Assembly: GCA_001643675.2 (NCBI GenBank)
Contig: LSRY02000042.1
Coordinates: forward strand, 744,501-808,500
DNA: 64,000 nucleotides
DNA from: Monocercomonoides exilis
Taxonomy: Eukaryota > Preaxostyla > Oxymonadida > Polymastigidae
Reading direction: 5' to 3'
The notes under the pieces: generated by a model
Databases searched by the model: none
Told to the model about the DNA's origin: nothing
Seen by the model: the letters and a program-made list of their open reading frames with translations, nothing else
Part shown: positions 47,221 through 58,097 of the stretch, piece after piece
How positions within the stretch are numbered: position 1 is the stretch's first letter
Layout of the letters: each line of letters begins with the position of its first letter
Translations under genes and position numbers: made by a program

Positions 47221-47410
47221 CTTTTTCACTAAAAACATAAAAAAAGGTATGTTTTTTTGTTCTTATGAATTTTACAAAAATATATGACAGCAATAAAAGC
47301 TAAATACTTGAAATAAATCAATAAAACTTTTTGATCAATATATACCACTATAGATTTTATTTTTACGTTTTTTGATCTTTTTTTATGATATCAAAAAAAA
47401 TCACCCATAT
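47221..47410 (-). repeat. Dispersed AT-rich repeat, second copy
   Basis: Inverted relative to 36790-36975 with clear similarity over ~185 bp. Its end motif recurs at about 60783-60812. Confidence 0.6.
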
Positions 47411-47723
47411 TATTTAATACTTGTTTTTTTTTTAATAAATCAATAATAAATTCAGTTGTTTTGAAATTTTAACATTATTGTTGTGTATTATTGTTGATAA
47501 AAATTTTTTATGTTATGAAACCAGTTCTCTTTGCACAATGTTGGAAATGATTCGAAATAAAAGAATTGGTTCTTTGAAACAACAACAACAAACAAACAAA
47601 AAAACTGAAACACTTGAAAAATAAAACAAAACAAATAAAATCAATTTCAAAAAACTTTTAGAAGCATCAAACGATAAACAAAATAAACAATATCAACATC
47701 TTGTTCATTCAAGCAAACACATA

Positions 47724-48171
47724 CAGTCTAAACCGGATATAATCACATCGGTTTTTGCACATCTTTTTGTGACTATATCCGATTGTGATTATACACGATG
47801 ATGCTTTTCACAGAAAAAAATAAAAATTAATTATTAAAATAATAAAATTTTGGTTGATTTTTTTATTTTTGGAAATTCTACACAAATACACTTATTTCAC
47901 TTGCGTAATTAATTTTTATCATTAATACATATTATTTTGACTTATTTGAGCACATTTTTAAAATGCGAAAAATTGAGATTTTTGATCAAGAAATCGTTTT
48001 TTCAATGAAAAAAGCACCCATAATAATAGAAAATGTGATTATATATTTACAGCCCTGTGATAATATGCGATGGAAAATGAATGAAAAATTGGACAAAAAT
48101 GTCGGTGCGTGGAAAATGTGACTGTAAACGAATGTGATTGTATTCGACGTGATTATATCCGGATTTGACTG
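47724..48171. mobile_element. 448-bp non-autonomous DNA transposon (CAGTC ends, TA target duplication)
   Basis: Left end CAGTCTAAACCGGATATAAT, right end ATTATATCCGGATTTGACTG: an imperfect ~23-bp inverted pair with the CAGT termini typical of Tc1/mariner/pogo-type elements. TA flanks both sides (47722-47723 and 48172-48173), the expected target duplication. The interior is AT-rich without a coding frame, and the ATAATCACA motif is repeated inside. A diverged relative lies at 34240-34674. It would need a transposase supplied elsewhere. Confidence 0.8.
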
Positions 48172-48536
48172 TACTTATACATTTTCAAATACATTCTCAC
48201 GAAATTCTCACTCATCATTATCAAATTACCAAATGTTCTGAACAATAAAAGATTCAATAAAAAGCATTACTATATCAACAAATTCATGGTATCTAAGTCA
48301 ATTCAAAACACAAAAGAATACAAACACTTCAAGTCCAAAAACAAACTTGACTGTTTTTCTTTTGTTTTCCATCCACTCCACCCTTTCTGATATTTCTCTA
48401 ACTTTGACTCAAAAAGATTAAATTCAACAGAGAAAAAAGGCAGACACAGTGACAAAACATCACTTCACACTCTCAATAACTCTCCCTTCCAAAAACCTCA
48501 CTCAAAGATCAATGAATTCCCTCACAACTCTCTCTA
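48172..48536. other. Spacer between the TA-flanked element and the GC-richer island
   Basis: AT-rich sequence with no recognised feature. Confidence 0.4.
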
Positions 48537-48775
48537 TTAATGAATCTCGATAAATACAATAATTATAGGGACAATAACCAATTTTATTACAGGGACAATA
48601 TAGGGACAAAAACCACAAGAAAACAATCGGATTCTAACTATTGCGCACCTGGGAGGCTGTTCGTCGTATCCAGGTCCGGATAAAGCAGCCCAGAGGCTGC
48701 AGTATGTAATACGAACAGTCATGTCCAGCACCCTTCCGATAGAATGCCAGCTAAGCATACACAACAACTAGTTTC
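48537..48775 (-). other. GC-richer island 3' of the protease-transposase gene, possible SINE or element terminus
   Basis: 48630-48770 is markedly more GC-rich than its surroundings and contains a hairpin, GCAGCC-CAGA-GGCTGC. On the minus strand it contains TTAGCTGGCATTCTATCGGA followed by AGGGTGCTGGACATGA, loosely like a tRNA-type internal promoter A box region. Downstream on that strand the motif ATTGTCCCT occurs three times within ~60 bp (48560-48610). The island ends at the stop codon of the next gene. It could be a SINE, a structured RNA or the terminal repeat region of a transposon. Confidence 0.3.
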
Positions 48776-51700
48776 TTAATTAGGGATACCATTAAAACAA
48801 TTTTGAGATTCATAAAAAGAAGAAGAGTCAAGAAGAAGCTCAAATCTCCTTGAAAGAAGATCTTGAGAAGATTGAGAAAGAAGAGAAGAGTTAGATGATG
48901 TGATATCAGAGTGAAATGACTTCCTTGTTCGTTGCACTTTTTCTTTCATTATCGAAGATTCGAGGGCAACCAGAGAGCGTTGAGGAAGATATCCAACAGC
49001 AGATGCACAGACAAATGATCCTTTGCGCTCAAAATACAAGTAGTCCTTCATGTGAGGGACTGACAGAGATGGCCATGAAATTTGCTGAGATGGTACATAT
49101 TCTTCAAAGTACCTCTCGTGAACAGATTTATTAGCAGTTGATGACGATGGAGAAGAACTTGTTGAGGATGATGTTGAGAAAATGTTTGATTGTGATGTCG
49201 AAGAAGCAGACGCCGATATGTTCATATTGTTGTCGAAGAAGTCGATCAAGTCATGAAGTGTTGTGATGTGTTCAGTCGAAAGATTGTTGTCGATTGTATT
49301 GACTAACGCACCAAATTCACTATCACAAATATTTTTTCCATGATGCTCAGCGAAGAAATTGAGTTGAGTGTTTTTCTTTTTAAGGAGTTTCGATTGTTTG
49401 GAGAGGATGAAGTGAAGAAGGAAGCGATTTCGGTTGTGTGGACCAGAATCGCAGAAAAACTTAAAAGTGTGAGTGTCTGTGAAGAAGTGTCTTTTGATCA
49501 CAGATTCCAGACACTCAATAACAAATCTGTGATCATTTGAGAGGCAGTCGGAGAAGAAGTTGAATTTTCGTTTTATTTGTTGATTATTAATTTTTTGAAG
49601 AGAGATTATTGTGAATTGAGAAACCTGTTGATAATTGAAGAATTCTTGTTGAAGTTGATTTTTTCTGATGGGGAGTTTCCATTTCTCTTTGAAGTCAAAG
49701 ACAAAGACTGCTTCTCACTCTTTCAGGTTTTCGATAGTAGATTGATAATGTTTGCGTTGCATTTCTGCAACGAGTCGATGTTGACGAAGTAATTTAAGTG
49801 TATGAAACTCGGCAGAAGAAAGTCCATTTTTGTTTTGTGAAGATTTGAGTTTGTTTTCCAAATAGTTGAGTTTCTCGCACATGCCACAGAGATCTGTGCG
49901 CCTTTTTGCTTTGGAGAAGTTGGTTGTGAGTTGGTAAAAATGTGACAGAGAAACTTTGATGTTTGTTTCATCTGTAAACTCTTTCCATAATTTTGTCTTG
50001 GGCTTGAAGATTAATCTCTTTTCATTCGGAGAAAAGATGCCCGTTTTCTTTCTTCTTTCTTTCAGTGCTTCCAATATATTGTTAGTTGTTATTGATGAAG
50101 AAAGTTGTGGAATGGGAGTAGTTTGATATGGTGGTGTGATAAACGATGATGCTGATGATGATGCTGATGCTACTGCCGCCGCCGCCGCTGATGATGATGA
50201 AGAACCACCAAATTGAATAGTTGATAGTGTTTGATTTGTTTTTTCTTTGATATAGAATGTCAGCGAAGGAACGAAACCTTGTTCATAAAGATCTTTCCAT
50301 GATGAATTCCAGTTTTCTTTGTCCAATTCAAAGATATCAGAATCGTTGCAAATATTCCACAATGCCTCTCTTACTGCCTTCCTTTTCACAACTGCAATGT
50401 AATGCCCATTTTGTAGATCTAAACGCTTGAAAAGAATTTGTCCTGAAAGATGATAAATAATCGTTTCCTGATTATCTTTTTGAAGATGTTGAATTTTTTC
50501 TGTTGAAAACCCTTTGCAGAAAGTGCGCTGATTAACACGATCTGTTTCAATCAGAAGTGTTCTTGAAGGAGCAGAACGAGCAGCATCAGTGCATTCATGA
50601 CAGAGGGCTAGCACCTCTGGAAATGCAGCCATTTCCTCCCATCTCGCAGCACAGCATTTCTCTTTGCAATCGTTGCAATAGACAGCATTTTTTCCGTACA
50701 ATATCTCAGTAGAAAAGAGAGAAGATAGACCTTTATGAGGAGAGGATGAATTTATGATAACATTGTTACAAGATTCATTGAAATGATTAGAAACTTTTTG
50801 ACATTTTTGACATTTGTGATGAGTGATTAAAACAGGATTGAAGGTATCCTTATTTATCAACTCATCTTTTCGAAGAAGTTGGTGAAGATTGTTAAACGCC
50901 TCAGTCACATTTTGTTGCTGTCTGCGACCATTTCCACAAAAGTCTTCCCATTTGTTGATCAATGGTGGGACCCAGGAACGCACTGCCATTCTATCTTTAG
51001 CCAATTGTTGACAAACACTAATAACACGCGAAGATGTGTTCTTCATAGCTGTTTGTTTTTTGAAAAAAGATGGCTTTTGTGAAATGATAGAAGACATGCA
51101 TTGAAGAAGAGAGGCCATATAGCAAGTATTTCCTAAATTTTGCAAGCCGTTAACTGTTTTTGATGAAGAACTGGAATCTTTGTTAATGTTTGAAAACATC
51201 GATGAAGAAGGAGATTGAATTGCAGGAAGAACATCCATTGCGTTGCTGTTTGACATGGTTTGTGCAAAATTATCATGAAGCGATAAATCACTATCATCTG
51301 TTTGTGTATTATGTTGAGAAGATGAAGTGATGATTTCTTTTGAAAATGACAAAAGAAGATTTTGGAACGCTTGAGGAGGAATAAGAGTTGGTGAAGTGGC
51401 ATATTCAACTAATTGATCACTCACCCATACATCATTGTTGCTGAAGGAAGAAGTGTTTGTTGTTTCATTTTGTTGCTTTTTGGAAGATGAGGAAGATGAG
51501 GAAGATGAGGAAGAAGATGGTGTAGTCGTTTTTTGTCTGAAAAGTTTGTGAATTGGAATTGGTGAAGGAGACGAATGACGTTTATGCTGTGAATTATTTG
51601 TTTTTCTTTTTGTTGAACTCCTTTCTCTCATAATTGGAGTGCTGATTGGGGCATCAACATCTTGAGAAGATGAAGAATTTGTTGAAGAAGAATTTTTTTC

Positions 51701-52484
51701 TGAAATGGGATTAGATTTTTTGTTTTTTTTTTATGATGAAGAAGTAGAAGATTGTTTTTTATTTGAAGAAGAATTTTCAGTAATAATTTCATCTTCCCAC
51801 GCTGCTTCGTCAATAAATCTCGCATAATCCTGCTCTGCTCGCAGCTTTTTCTTTGCTGACTGAAGCGAAGTTGAAGCTTCAGTTGAATGGGCTAACATCC
51901 AGTTGTTGCCCTTTTCCCAATCCTGTTCATTTAAGCCTAAATTTACAGTGAAAATTATTCAAAAAATAAATAAACAAATGCAAACCACTTTTGCAAGACG
52001 GAAGGTGAGGTTTTTGTGGAGGAATGATAAATCCTTGGTTCTTTTTGAGCGTTTGCTTCGCATATATAAATTTTCCTTCTGTGACATCATATCCATAGTC
52101 TTGTAAATCGGATAATGATGTGTTTCGAGACAACGCCTGCAGCATTGTTGTCTGAGTGTGCAACGGAGCGTTGTTGTACACCACAGACAGGTCTTCCAGC
52201 AGCTTAATATGATATTCTATTTCAAAAAAGAATAAATATATAACAAATCAAAAAATAAATAATAACAGAGAGTTAAAATTATATTTATAACACAATACAT
52301 AAATATTAAGAACCAAACCATTCAAAGACTTCAGTAAATCATTAATCACTGAAGATGATTGCCTGTAAGTGTAAAACAAATAGGCAAGCAACGAATCCAC
52401 ATCATCTCCGCCAATTCGTTTAATTTCGTTCCAAATAACTTTGCATCGAGAATTAAGAGTTGATTGAGGTTTCAAAAAAGACAT
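48776..52484 (-). pseudogene. Ubiquitin-specific protease fused in frame to a DDE-like transposase (two in-frame stops)
   Basis: Three exons fit: 52484-52319, 52216-51989 and 51936-48776, about 1184 codons from a real ATG, with TAA at 51733-51731 and TGA at 49717-49715 in an otherwise open frame. The N-terminal ~170 residues are helical, then Ser-rich. A C19 (USP) domain follows: Cys box GLQNLGNTCYMASLLQC, two CxxC pairs (HKCQKCQK, YCNDCKEKC), and His box LQNGHYIAVVK. USPs remove ubiquitin. After a linker comes a region like the zinc/helical part before a DDE transposase core (FYQLTTNFSKAKRRTDLCGM), then just after the TGA EAVFVFDFKEKWKLP (first Asp?), FFCDSGPHNRNRFLLHF (second Asp?) and FFAEHHGKNICDSEFGALV. 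The last motif matches a 'FF-x-x-x-HGK-x-x-x-D' signature seen in transposases. Catalytic USP residues are intact. It may be recently disabled or read through. Confidence 0.65.
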
Positions 52485-53268
52485 TTTTGTGAAATTCTTT
52501 ATTTATTATGGAATTTTCAATATGAAAAAATCCTAAAAATTCCATAGTCATTCATTGTTTTTTTAATTATTATTTCAAAATTTTTTTGAATTTTTTTTTC
52601 TTGCTCACTATTTTATATTATTAAAAGATATATAGTTATCCAAAAAGCTCATAAATAAAATCACAAAATTTTAAAAAAATAAATTCAAAAAATCTAATAA
52701 TTAACCAAATTAAATATAAAACAGATTTTCTTTTCTTCTATTTTTAATTAATATTGAGTTGTTTGATTTCAGCAAAAAATATGTTTTTTCAAGAATAAAT
52801 ATAATGAGAGATGAAAGTTTGGAAAAACTTTTTGATTTTTTTATTTTAATTCAATTGACAAAATTGCAAATATATGTTTGGATGAGTAATTAAAATATTT
52901 GAAATTATGATTAAAAATATTTTTTTCACAAGTGCAACCTTGAAGAAATTATATGTTTTTTAGTTTTAATCGTTCAAAATCAAATGTAAAATTCTTTTTA
53001 TTTGAACGATAATGATGAAACACATTTTGTTCAATTTATAAATTTTTGGTAAACCACTCGAGATAATTTATTCTTTTAAAATTTTGAAGATTTAAAAAAG
53101 TGAAAAAAAATTATTCATTTTCAAAACTTTTATTAATAAAATTGAAAATATTTCTCTCAATATAAGCAGAAAAACAACACAATATTTCTGAAAATGATGC
53201 CAGAATGTTAAAAATTTGTGCAAATAACGAAGGATAAATAATCATCTCATAACACTTAAGTCAGACAA
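52485..53268. other. AT-rich region upstream of the protease-transposase gene
   Basis: No gene. Presumably includes its promoter. Only short Lys/Ile/Phe-rich frames. Confidence 0.5.
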
Positions 53269-53449
53269 TTGGGGCAAAATTTTTTGCTTTATGAATTTTG
53301 TTCCATTCTTCTCTAACAAATATTTATCTCAATTCTTGAATTTTTCTGAAATTATTTGCATTGTTACGGTTGATTTATAATGAAATGATTGTAGAAAAAG
53401 TTTGGAACGAATCTCAGTATTTTTCATAATTGCAAAAATTTTGCCCCAA
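53269..53449. mobile_element. 181-bp inverted-repeat element (MITE-like)
   Basis: Left end TTGGGGCAAAATTTTTTGC and right end GCAAAAATTTTGCCCCAA form inverted repeats of about 18-19 bp differing by one A in the run. The interior is AT-rich and non-coding. Short AA/TT flanks do not define a target duplication. Confidence 0.5.
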
Positions 53450-53514
53450 TTTAATGTTCAAATAAAATGATTATGGATATGATCATAAGGAAAAAATATA
53501 TTTAAGGTATCCCA

Positions 53515-53615
53515 CGAGGGTCACACCTTGGGTGGCATTTTTTTTGCACGAATCGATTTGTTGTTATGAAGGTGTGTGAAACATATCAAAAAAAGGGGTA
53601 CCAAGGTGTGACCTC
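53515..53615. repeat. Short inverted repeat around GGTCACACCTTGG
   Basis: GAGGGTCACACCTTGGGTGG at 53515 and, inverted, GGTACCAAGGTGTGACCTC ending at 53615, separated by ~60 bp. The core match GGTCACACCTTGG is perfect. It is GC-richer than its surroundings; possibly a small element or a stem-loop. Confidence 0.45.
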
Positions 53616-53973
53616 TTTTTCGAAAAATGTATCTCAAATTTTCAGATCAAAAATCTATGAAAATTTTTCGCTTTTTTGTTCTTTCAAGAACGAGAAAATG
53701 CTTATATTCTATTAGTGTTCATACGCTTCATAATTATTAAAACAACAATATTCATTAAAAATGATTTAAAAAAATGTGTTTTGAACTCTTTTCAAAGAGA
53801 AAAAATTCCATAACTTTATTTCAAAATGTTCTTTCAACAATTTTTCTCCACATTGACGTTGCATCGAGGTTTGTTTTTTGTTTATTTATGATAAAAACAC
53901 ATGTTTTTTAAACAAATCTTTCTTCTAGACAATCAATATGTGTTCTTTCTTTGTTTTAAGTGAAAATATTTGT
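53616..53973. other. AT-rich spacer
   Basis: No recognised feature between the short inverted repeat and the right copy of the ~720-bp repeat. Confidence 0.4.
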
Positions 53974-54688
53974 ATGATGGTTGTGGAAATGAAGCTGTTT
54001 GGCAAAAAACAGTCGAGGGCAGTTTGGTCTTTATTAATTTTTCTTTATATGAATATCTGCTTATTAACATTTTTTGTGTTTCTTTCAGGGCAACAGGCGG
54101 AAAAGATTGAAAATGAATAAAAGCGGGATATCTCATTATGCAGGGTGACCATAAAGTTGGGAGAGCGAATTCATACGAAAAGTGCCCAAGATGAAGGGAT
54201 TGGGAAGGGAATTGGAGATGATATTTTCAGACGAGAAACAAGGATATTTTTCAATGAGAAAGATGAAATTGAAGAAAATACATAAGTTTCACATTTTTCA
54301 GAAGAACCAGAAATCGATGCATTTAATAGAAAAATGACTTCTGGAAAGGACGATTAGCGAATCAGATGAAGAAATATTTGAAAATGGAAGGAATAATGAA
54401 TTTTTATTGGAGGGAAATGAGCTTTGTCAATGGAATAAAATATAGAAAATTGCCTATAAAAATGATTAGAAGGTTTGTTGTTGTTGTTGTTGTTGTTGTT
54501 TTGAAGTGATTATAATTTTTTCATTCAGGTTGCTGAAAGAGTGAGGGATTAGATGGCTTTGAAGAAGAAAAAGAAAAGTGGGGAAGAAAAATACAGATAG
54601 ATGAAATGCGAGATATTTCGAAGATCCCTGGCATTGGGCTTTGGCGAAGAATTATTTTTGAGGAAAGATGATTTTTTGTGAAAGAAGG
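53974..54688 (-). repeat. ~720-bp inverted repeat, right copy (partner 42317-43036)
   Basis: Nearly identical to the reverse complement of 42317-43036, including the (TTG)n tract at 54475-54499. The frame that crosses the boundary in the left copy ends here within a few codons after unrelated sequence begins, indicating that this copy is truncated. Confidence 0.85.
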
Positions 54689-54959
54689 GAAGCGAAAAAG
54701 GAAGAGACGGAATGAAAAAGGGATTTACATAGCTTTCCAATTTTTTGTTGGCGAGGGGGGATGATAGAGCTGAATATTTGATGGATTTGGAGGATCTTAT
54801 TTGGCAGAAAAAGATATATTAATAAAGAAGATGTTATCAAGAAAAGGTAATTTCTGGTGAACTTCTCCGCTGTTGATTGATACGTTTCTCTTCAAAATTC
54901 TCGATCTTCAGTAACCTCAAAAATTCACTTCTGCTTTTTCAACAAACGAGGCAAAACCA

Positions 54960-57900
54960 CATCACATGCCTTCTCCTTCTTTTTTATCTTCCTCGTCCTC
55001 TTCCTCGCCCTCTTCTTCTTCTTCCAAATCCACCACCGACTCTCGGTCAGAAGCGATGAGCGTGATGAAGACGGAACCGGAGATGAGCTTTGATTCGACT
55101 TCTCGTTTTTCCTCCGAATGTTTCGTGAGCGGAGTGGTTGTTGGCGTGTTTGAGGACAACGTGGCAGTGGGAAAGCACGGCATCTTTCAGAACAAGCAGC
55201 AGTGAGGAGAAATGGCAGGGAAATAGATGAGAAGAGCGAGAAAGAGAAAGAGAAGAAAAGAGGGAGATGGAAATGGAGAGGGAGAGGAGGAAGATAGAGG
55301 AAGATGAGATAAATATTAAGAGGAAGAAGGAGTAATGAGTGATTCAGAACACAAAAAGCAAAGATACGAAGAAATGGCAAAACAGAAGATACAAAAAGAT
55401 GAAGGATGAATTAAGCAAGCTGCAAAAAGAAGAATTTGACTGGAGCGAATCGAACTTCTTCAGAGAGCAGGTGATCAAAGAAGCAATTGAAGACAGTCCT
55501 GATGCGATGTTTGGGAACAAAATACAGAAAAGAAGGCGAAGCAAAAAGAACACAAACGGAATTCGTCACGAATGCGGGATACAGACCCAAGAAATCATCG
55601 GAATACATCATCATCATCATCTTCTTTTTCTTTACACAGCAATTCTCTCCATCGATCTGCTTATTCTGACTCCTTCTACGAAGCGAGTGAAGATGAAAAA
55701 GACAAAGAAAACAACGAAGCAAACGACTTTACAGATGACTCAGATTATCCATAACATGCTAGGCAATCAGCAGAACGAGATGTTCGAATGGATTTTGGCT
55801 CAACCTGCGTCTTCAAAGCGAATCAAGTGCGACATTCGCTGATGATGCAGCCAAGTTAGTTTACAATAGGCAACTTTGTAGTGTGTGCACCGTCGATTCG
55901 ATATGGGCCGTATGGAGAGGAGGAAGAAGAGGAAGGAAAAGGAGAAGGAGTGAAAAGGAGAGAAAAAGAAGGATGAAGAGAAGGAGAAGGAAGGAGAGAA
56001 AAAAAGGAAAACAAAGTAAAAACTGAAAAAGGACTGACTTTTCGAAATTCGAAGGGTAAACAACGGATAAAAATGCAAAAAGAACAGAGAATGCATTTTT
56101 ATCACAAAATATACAACAAAAGATGTACGTCAACATCATCATCACTTGCAAGTTTCGATAAATCTAACACAAATAAATGCGAAAAATCTTCTTCCTCTTC
56201 TTCTTCTTCTTCTTCCAGCCAAATAATCTCCACATCTTGTTCTCCACACACATATTTCACCACAGATGACTGGGCGCATCTTCTCTCTTCATTCAGCAGT
56301 CATTCCAAACGATTCTATCGCAACATAAACATTTTTGGAAGAGCTGTTTCTTCGATAAGGAGAATACATCAACAATTGATGGAAGATGATTCTGAAGGGT
56401 CTTCATAAAACGAAAACGTTGAAGAAGAAGAGAACAAAGAATTTGAATCATCTCAAAATTCCAAAAAACATTTACACAAATCTCAAAATCAAACTTCTTC
56501 TTCTCCTCCTCCTCGTTCTCTTTCTTCTCCTCCTCGTTTTGAAGACCATCGTCTTCGTCCGATCAACCGACTTGCATATGTGATGAGTGTGCGGACGCTG
56601 CATCTGGTTGAGCGGTAAAACTTAACACGTTTTGTGCGCTGGTTAAAAGAGCTGGTGAGATGTGAATTTGTGGAGAATAATTATGAGCAGGCAGACGTGG
56701 AGCAGGAGTAGGAGAAAGCAACATGGCGGAACAGAACACGCTTTGAAGTGGGAGATGCAGAAGAAGAGGATGAGAAAAAGGAGAAGATGAAGGATGAAAA
56801 AGGAATAACTTCTTCTTTTGATAATTTTATTTCAAAAGAAAAATGCGATAGAGAAACGAATGGGATGAGTCAGCTTGGCAACTTGAGTGATAACAATAAA
56901 CTTGATTCGGCGACTCAATCAGAAGAATTCAGCAACTTTCAGATGGTGCTTGGCAGGAATGACAACTTTGCTCAGCTTCCAGAAACTCATTTTACATCTT
57001 CTGCTATTCTCACCTGCAACTCCGTATTCATTCACAGGCACAGAATAAACAGCAACCTACCCATTCTTCTTCATCTTCTCTTTTCTCTGCTTTTCCACTT
57101 GGTTTGCTTTGTACTTATTCTGCATGTCTTCATCCACACAGAAGAAGGGCTGGCTTTCAGATGAAGAGTTCTGTTGAGCCAGAGGCAAAAGGGAAAGATG
57201 AACCTTTTTTTTTAATAATCACAAGAATTCTGATTCATTTTGTTGAGTGCTCAGATCGAAAGGGACAGAAAGAGGAGATAATGAAGAGGTGAAATGATGA
57301 TTTGGAAGATGAAGGAGGTCGAGGAAATGAGGGAGATTGAGGTGAATTGCCATCAATGCAGATGAAAGGAGGTTATAAAAGGAATTTAGAAAAGAAATTA
57401 ACAAAGAACTTGAAAAAGTCAGAAAAGGAAATGAAGAAGAAGAGAGTGAGAGTGAAAGAGAAGGAAGAAGATGCTGAGAAGGATACGTAAACACGAAAAC
57501 CTCAGAATCTTGAGAAGGACCATTGGATGACCAAATTTATTCGTCCGAATCTGAACAATTTGAAGGAAGCGGCTGCTGAAAGAACGGAGCAGCAAGAATT
57601 TGTATCTTCTTTTATATCATCTTCCTTCTAATCGTCATCACGGCCAGTTGATCGTGAGGCAACTGAATGTTGCTATGTCCAAATATCTTGCTCTTTTGCT
57701 ACCTCTTTTTCGGATGGGGAGAAAGAAGCAGTAGATGAAACATGCTCAAATGCAACTTCGATCACTTTCATTACAAAACCTCCTTTAACTGCCGCCAATC
57801 TTCTTCGCAGTCTTCGACGTCTTCTTCTTCCTCTTCCTCTTCCTCTTCTTCTTCTTCTTTGTGTGCATAAACTTCATATAACACCACTTTTTCCACTTCA

Positions 57901-58097
57901 TTTGATTGGATTTCTTCTTTTTTTCCCTCATCGTTATATGGGATGATTACAGAAAGAAAGAAGAAGTGTATTTCTGAGGGAAAAAAAAACAGTTGAAAAT
58001 GAGAAGAAGATTGAAAAGTCAATGAAGAGAATAAAGATAAAGAGATAGGAGAATTCGTTTAGACAGGATATGATGAATGGAAATTGGTAAGTGAAAA
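54960..58097 (+). pseudogene. Decayed plus-strand gene with many in-frame stops
   Basis: Long coding-like stretches with scattered stops. 54966-55205 is Ser-rich then folded-looking (FSSECFVSGVVVGVFEDNVA). 55339-55600 (LSKLQKEEFDWSESNFFREQ) shifts frame into an acidic Ser-rich frame at 55572-55754. 56073-57000 is a single frame broken only by TAA at 56406, TAA at 56616 and TAG at 56709. From about 57000 another frame runs through a basic coiled region and a Ser-rich run to ~58097 with repeated TGA, TAA and TAG. Reading the stops as Arg (TGA) or Gln (TAA/TAG) would give natural-looking protein at each site, which fits CGA, CAA and CAG having mutated. The product resembles the local Ser/Glu/Lys-rich style; family not recognised. 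Confidence 0.5.

Noticed and set aside
48537-48770. 76-codon minus frame as a gene
   Set aside because: No domain, no convincing start, and it coincides with the GC-rich island, which is better explained as element or RNA sequence.
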